Shown one piece after another: positions 58,933 through 64,000 of a stretch of 64,000 bases of DNA. How positions within the stretch are numbered: the first letter of the stretch is position 1; every line of letters begins with the position of its first letter. Both the position numbers and the translations under genes were made by a program. The notes beneath the pieces are model-generated. The model worked only from the letters and a program-made list of their open reading frames with translations, searched no databases and had not been told where the DNA came from. The stretch comes from Pohlia nutans (taxonomy: Eukaryota > Streptophyta > Bryopsida > Bryales > Mniaceae): positions 6,450,501 to 6,514,500 of the forward strand of contig CM040086.1 in NCBI GenBank assembly GCA_022496805.1. The letters are read 5' to 3'.

Positions 58933-59451
58933 GTATCCTTTCAAGTCCCTTGAGGTTGGCTTCAACGAATTATAAATTTTGTTAGGGAAGAGGCATTGCG
59001 GGGACACTCATTTTTTTGGGCTAAATACAAGTATATTCCGTCCATGATTCCACTTAAATGCATTCTCGTCCTTCATCTGTTCTATTATGGTCAAAGCTCC
59101 TCGTAGCGTAGCTGCTTGTTTTTCCGTTGGTAGAGCCACCGGCACCCTAGCATGTAGCCAAGTAAGGAAAAAATGAATAGAATATATGTTCATCCGTAAA
59201 ATTATTTATTGTAAGGCACTTCCGTCCAAATATTGGCCATTTCAATGTTTCTTAAGAAGATTTTGGAGATTCATCTACTTTTTTGCCCATTTTTTCTAGT
59301 GTAAAAGTAGCCACTGCCAAAGTCATGTAAAATTCTTGCTAAAGTTCACATGCATGAAGAGTTGTGAGTGATTTTTTTGCTATCTTGATTCCATTTCATT
59401 TTATGTAGTATTTGATGAATGTCATGTTTTCAATGTGTTCATTTTATGTAG
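58933..59451. other. Intergenic, no gene seen
   Basis: Nothing recognised. Confidence 0.5.
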
Positions 59452-60001
59452 TTAACCCCTAAGCTCCCGAGCGACCATTTTCTGGTCGCTGCCCGGAAAA
59501 AACGGGCTGCCCGGAACAAAAAAATCTTTTTTTGAAAAAATAAAAAATATTTTAAAATACTACATCAAGTCTACTTTCCAATCCAATTTGAATTATGGCA
59601 ATCCGAGTTACACTCCACCCGGGAGAATTTTTCAAAGTAGATCACCTCAACATTGTCTTAGTGTTACAAAATTTGCTATTTGGGGAAAGTAATGATGATT
59701 CCTCCATCGTTTCTCTTGCTTTTTTGAAGTTTACGATAGATAGCCCAACTTTAACCAATCGTACTAAATTTTGAATTCTAAAATTGAAAATTATAATTTA
59801 TACAAATTTTCGAAGGTTAATGCTTTTAAATTCATTAAAAAATGATTTAAAGATTTTTTAGGAAGTTTGACCATACAGATAATTTGTAAAGATGATACTC
59901 TACATTTTGTCTATTGAACCAACCTTCATCAAACATATAGAAGGCACATATTATAACACATCTATGTTTTGTCCAATACCCTTTGGGCTTTTAGGGGTTA
60001 A
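59452..60001. mobile_element. TTAA-flanked MITE, type 3
   Basis: TTAACCCCTAAGCTCC left, GGGCTTTTAGGGGTTAA right, 550 bp. Subterminal hairpin AGCGACC-ATTTTCT-GGTCGCT is perfect over 7 bp. Inverted relative of 32414-32964. Confidence 0.8.
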
Positions 60002-60130
60002 GTATTTTATGCCTATCACAAATTCAATGTCTACTAGTATCATGTTTTTGAAGTGTATATGTAATTTGAACATTGCACGTAATTTTCAATTAGTGTAAAA
60101 TTTAGGAATTATTGTGATTAGAGTTAATCC

Positions 60131-62330
60131 TCAACCCCCTAAGTGTCCTTAGCTTTTTTGGGCATAAAATCATCATTGCTTTTAATGCGTTATAGGTTTA
60201 AATGTAAGTGAGGTATAGAAATCTCAACAGTACAATCTTGTAATATACATGTTGTAGATCATGTGAATTAAATTTTGGGGCACTTGGCCGTATAAATTGC
60301 AAGATCATAGTTTCCTAGTGTTAAAAAAGGATGTTGAAATTTTCCTTGCAACATACAGTGACGAGCAAAACTGAGTATTGATTTGAAACTTTTCCATTCA
60401 AACAACCATATCATGAGCATCAATGGGCAAAGTCCAAAAGTGAATTTGCAAAAGTTGTAGTGTGCGACATATAACACATTACTACCGAAGTTTGAAGAGA
60501 AACTCGATTGTGATTTGAAAGAAAATGAATTTCAAAGTTAGCCATGTCTAAAACTCGGTTTTGTGCGCTACAAGTTGGAAGTACTTTAAATTTTGTGAAT
60601 TTTTTTCTTATAGCTTCAATAAAACTTTTTGTGCCTTGACATGTTGGTATACATCGTTTTAGACTGTTGTACGCAAAAATTGAAGGAAGTTGACATTTAT
60701 AGAATTTAAAATATCGACAATTTGACAAACATGCAAATGATGTTGGTTTTCACGATATTTGAAATTTTTTTTGGATTTGAGAGTTTGGGACTGCATTGGC
60801 CATTGTATAGAGAGCATAGGTTGCAATATGACCATTGTTACATCTTAATGCCTTTACATTTGAAATAGTTGTTGAATAGCCAAAGTGTTCAATTTATATA
60901 TTAGAGTTGTATGATGCAGTTTTTTGGTTTGACTTTTTTGTACAAAGTCTAGGGTTCATGATGCACATACTCAATTAACCAATTGAAAAACTTGTTTTTT
61001 TTTGTGTTCAGTATCATCAAAATATTGTCAATTTTATGAAAGTCAGTGTAATTTTTGGCAGTTTTGAATTTTTTGATGATATCGAAAATAATATGTTTTT
61101 TAATTTTGATTTGTAGGATTGATTATGTGCATCATAAACTCTAGTTTTCGTAAAAAAATCCTAAACCAAAAAACTACATCGTATAGCTTCAATATATAAA
61201 TTGAACGCATTGGCCTATTCAACAACTATTTCAAATGTAAAGGCATTAAGATGTAACAATGGTCATATTGCAACCTATGCTCTCTATACAATGGCCAATG
61301 CAGTCCCAAACTCTCAAATCCAAAAAAAAATTCAAATATCGTGAAAACCAACATCATTTGCATGTTTGTCAAATTGTCGATATTTTAAATTCTATAAATG
61401 TCAACTTCCTTCAATTTTTGCGTACAACAGTCTAAAACGATGTATACTAACATGCCAAGGCACAAAAAGTTTTATTGAAGCTATAAGAAAAAAAATCACA
61501 AAATTTTAAGTACTTCCAACTTGTAGCGCACAAAACCGAGTTTTAGACATGGCTAACTTTGAAATTCATTTTCTTTCAAATCACAATTGAGTTTCTCTTC
61601 AAACTTCGGTAGTAATGTGTTATATGTCGCACACTACAACTTTTGCAAATTCACTTTTGGACTTTGCCCATTGATGCTCATGATATGGTTGTTTGAATGG
61701 AAAAGTTTCAAATCAATACTCAGTTTTGTTTGTAAGTGTAGTTAAAGGTGAAATTCGTTTTCAAAATTACTCAAATGAAAAACCTTTGAACTATAAAGTA
61801 GTTCAAAATCATCATATAAACACATTGGTACCAAAAAAACTCATGAAAATAATATTTGCTCGAAAATGGCCTTGCTATGTCAAAAAGTAGCCCAAAAAGT
61901 GACCAATTTGACTCAAAAAGAAAAAGAGTGTCGAAACTAAACCCATGCACTAAAATGACTCTTAAACATTCAGAACAATATGAATTGACATGAAAATTTT
62001 ATCATGATAACTAGACTTCAAGGAAAATTCAACCTAATAATTTTTACTGAAAATGGACATCGGATGAAAGAAATACAAGCCCGTGAATTTGCAGCCATCA
62101 AAATGCACAAAAATTGTCCAAAAAAATGCCCCTACTTTCAAATGATCACCAAAAATTCAATACATCTTGGATTGATTTGAAATTTTACCACACATTCCAT
62201 ACATCATGCGGTTTGTTTTTCCAAATTTTCATTCAAATTTGAAACTTGTTGCAAACGTTACAGCTCTTCAAAGGTGAATGTACTTTAAGAAAACGTTCAA
62301 AATATGGACATTGGGACGATTAGGGGTTAA
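60131..62330. mobile_element. TTAA-type element, type 4, with palindromic insertion
   Basis: Left end CAACCCCCTAAGTGTCC (the TTAA reads TCAA here), right end GGACGATTAGGGGTTAA. Without the insertion at 60356-61738 about 815 bp remain, aligning with 38084-38600. No coding capacity. Confidence 0.65.
60356..61738. mobile_element. 1.38-kb palindromic Tc1/mariner-like MITE
   Basis: Begins CAGTGACGAGCAAAACTGAG and ends with the inverse, CTCAGTTTTGTTTGTAAGTG. TA flanks both sides (60354-60355, 61739-61740). The arms are inverted copies over about 600 bp, then more loosely to a centre near 61047. The paralogue at 38084-38600 shows the site without it. Frames on either arm are mirror images without known domains. 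Confidence 0.9.
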
Positions 62331-62617
62331 ATAACATTTTGGGTCTTCAATTGGCAACCCGAGGATCTCTAAAAGAATATAGATTATATATTTAGGTTGG
62401 GCATGGGTACATAACCAATCACAACAAAGAAATAAACACACAAGTTATCAATTGGGAATTTGAGCAAGAATCAAATGATCCCCTAATACCTTGATTTCAA
62501 CATTGCAATTTAGCATGGAATAATTTATTGTTGCAATTAAGCACTTTGATGCCTTACATTGTTGTGCATCCAATGATCTATATGCAGCAAGGAGTTGAAT
62601 AGTATCAACTTGGGGGA
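62331..62617. other. Intergenic, no gene seen
   Basis: Nothing recognised. Confidence 0.5.
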
Positions 62618-62862
62618 GTCACTGTCGAGAATTTAGATAACTATGAGAGAACAAATACAGATTGTCCTTTATTCATTTGAGATAAAAATTATAAATTTAT
62701 AGAAGTAATATAGGGTGTTTTAAAACTATTTGGAGAATAATATGGGAATATTCTTAGAATATACCCTAAATGCTATAAATAATAGAATATTCCAATTACT
62801 TCATAGCCCCCCATTGTACGCTCATATGTACCCAAAATTTACAATAAGTGACCTCCCCGAGA
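62618..62862 (-). repeat. Dispersed repeat R, copy 2
   Basis: Reverse complement of 11868-12120, including TTGTACGCTCATATGT and TAATATAGGGTGTTTTAAAA. Confidence 0.6.
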
Positions 62863-63013
62863 GTATCAGAAGCAAGATTCTTTGGAAATCAAGCCCATGG
62901 GGCTTGGAAAGACATTTAAAGATTAAACACAAATTACAAGAATTTGTTGTTGTTAAATATTATGAATAGATTGAATTAAATTTGTAAAATCTTAAACCAA
63001 ATGTAATATCTAT

Positions 63014-63117
63014 ACATACATACATACAAACTCCGGTCCTCTTTCGAGGATGGCGTGAATAAAGTGTCCATTTGTAATGTCAATGACTCAATGCCCACCG
63101 CACAAAGTGCCATTGAA
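63014..63117 (-). mobile_element. Second retrotransposon 3' tail, 5'-truncated copy
   Basis: On the minus strand, 63117-63052 matches the retrotransposon tail at 10562-10627. It is followed by a perfect hairpin TCCTC-GAAA-GAGGA (63050-63037) and a TATG microsatellite (63028-63014). No RT sequence is attached, so it is a very short copy or a SINE sharing the tail. Confidence 0.65.
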
Positions 63118-64000
63118 ACCATATATACATACATATATATAGACATAAATATTTAGAGTTAAAAAATAAACCTATATCACTTGAAGTCTTTTGAAGATGA
63201 ATCATGTAGACGTGTAATGCTATTCTTAAGTATCCAATATTCTAATTTCAGCAATATTGCAACTTAACGATCATAGTATAAGCAAAATTAATGCAAGGAT
63301 TATAAATAGTCGTATACACCAATTACATATGTATTTGGCAAACTTTTCCACTATTCATATTTATAAAAAAAAAACATTATGTCATAGGCCTATTGCACAG
63401 TATAGATAAGTTCAATAATGTTCATTTTAGTAAATGTTTATATAACCATAAAAATAAATTAATAGTGAAGTCCAATGATTCACCAAAAACAAATTGAGGC
63501 AAAGAACAACCTTATATGTTAAAATATATATTTTCAAAAATAGAATGACTAAAGTTTCAATGAATGATCAATTCTCAAAGTTGATACTAGTATGAAGTTT
63601 GTTCATTGCCATAATTGACACTAAAATACAACTAAATTGTCAATACTTACCTTCAACACAACAACAATTGTGTCATAAGGGGATTCATAGTGTTGATTAT
63701 AACATCACATACACCTATGCATATGCACTTAACCAAAACATTTGTACTAGCATAATTGGCAAGTTCTATTAAAAAGGCTAAATGAAAAATGAAATAAACC
63801 TTGAGCTAATTTTTGGAAGTACTAGCTTATGGGTGGAAGAAGCAGTAGATTAAATTGGCAATAAAATCACTACCTAAGTGCTATTTGTGAGGTGTGACCA
63901 ATTAGACTCCCAATTGTGTCTTTCTATTGGGAGTTTGAGAACCCTGTACAATGAGACTTTCAATACAGTAACCTTTTTATAAATATGATGAATGATAATT
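63118..64000. other. Intergenic, no gene seen
   Basis: A TA/CA-rich simple stretch near 63120-63142, otherwise AT-rich without recognised features. Confidence 0.5.

Noticed and set aside
60420..61890. Frames of 60-100 codons within the palindrome
   Set aside because: They lie on mirror-image arms of a non-coding foldback element and show no domain.
15497..62330. TTTAGGG/CCCTAAA-like motifs at many places, suggesting interstitial telomere repeats
   Set aside because: Each occurs once, at the edge of a TTAA-bounded element in a fixed orientation, never in tandem.

Overview
The window is nuclear DNA of a streptophyte, most probably a land plant. It carries a group I WRKY factor, a class I LBD (LOB-domain) factor and a SETD6/RKM-type lysine methyltransferase. 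All three are split by GT-AG introns, and a Stowaway element sits in one of them. WRKY and LBD exons and the 5' exons of the methyltransferase are GC-rich, while the surroundings are AT-rich and full of short DNA transposons. I cannot name the species; nothing seen is diagnostic of an angiosperm.

Layout. 1-1958: end of a TTAA-flanked element, then a GC-richer tract with ~280-bp tandem repeats. 1959-10670: a long, nearly complete non-LTR retrotransposon with a 2A ribosome-skipping motif, APE endonuclease, reverse transcriptase, RNase H, CCHC finger and a C-terminal region resembling a restriction-like endonuclease. It is interrupted by three stops and one frame change. 10671-25740: gene-free, with a 110-bp tandem array, PIF/Harbinger-like, CACTA-like and hAT elements and several TTAA-flanked elements. 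26818-29757: the WRKY gene. 29758-39650: more MITEs, including one with a nested insertion and two TTAA elements abutting over one shared TTAA. 39874-43980: the methyltransferase gene. 44000-52400: MITEs and minisatellites. 53403-57245 (minus strand): the LBD gene with a 3.1-kb intron. 58500-64000: MITEs, a 1.38-kb palindromic element with TA target duplication inside a TTAA element, and a second 3' tail related to that of the retrotransposon.

The three genes are unrelated and show no operon-like link. The most unusual content is mobile DNA: (1) the dual-endonuclease retrotransposon with the 2A motif, and (2) about a dozen TTAA-bounded elements with CCCCTAA termini, piggyBac-like in their ends and target choice. 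Many of the latter have a small hairpin just inside the terminus whose position is kept while its sequence varies. All exon boundaries and transposon edges were read by eye; no database search or folding program was run.
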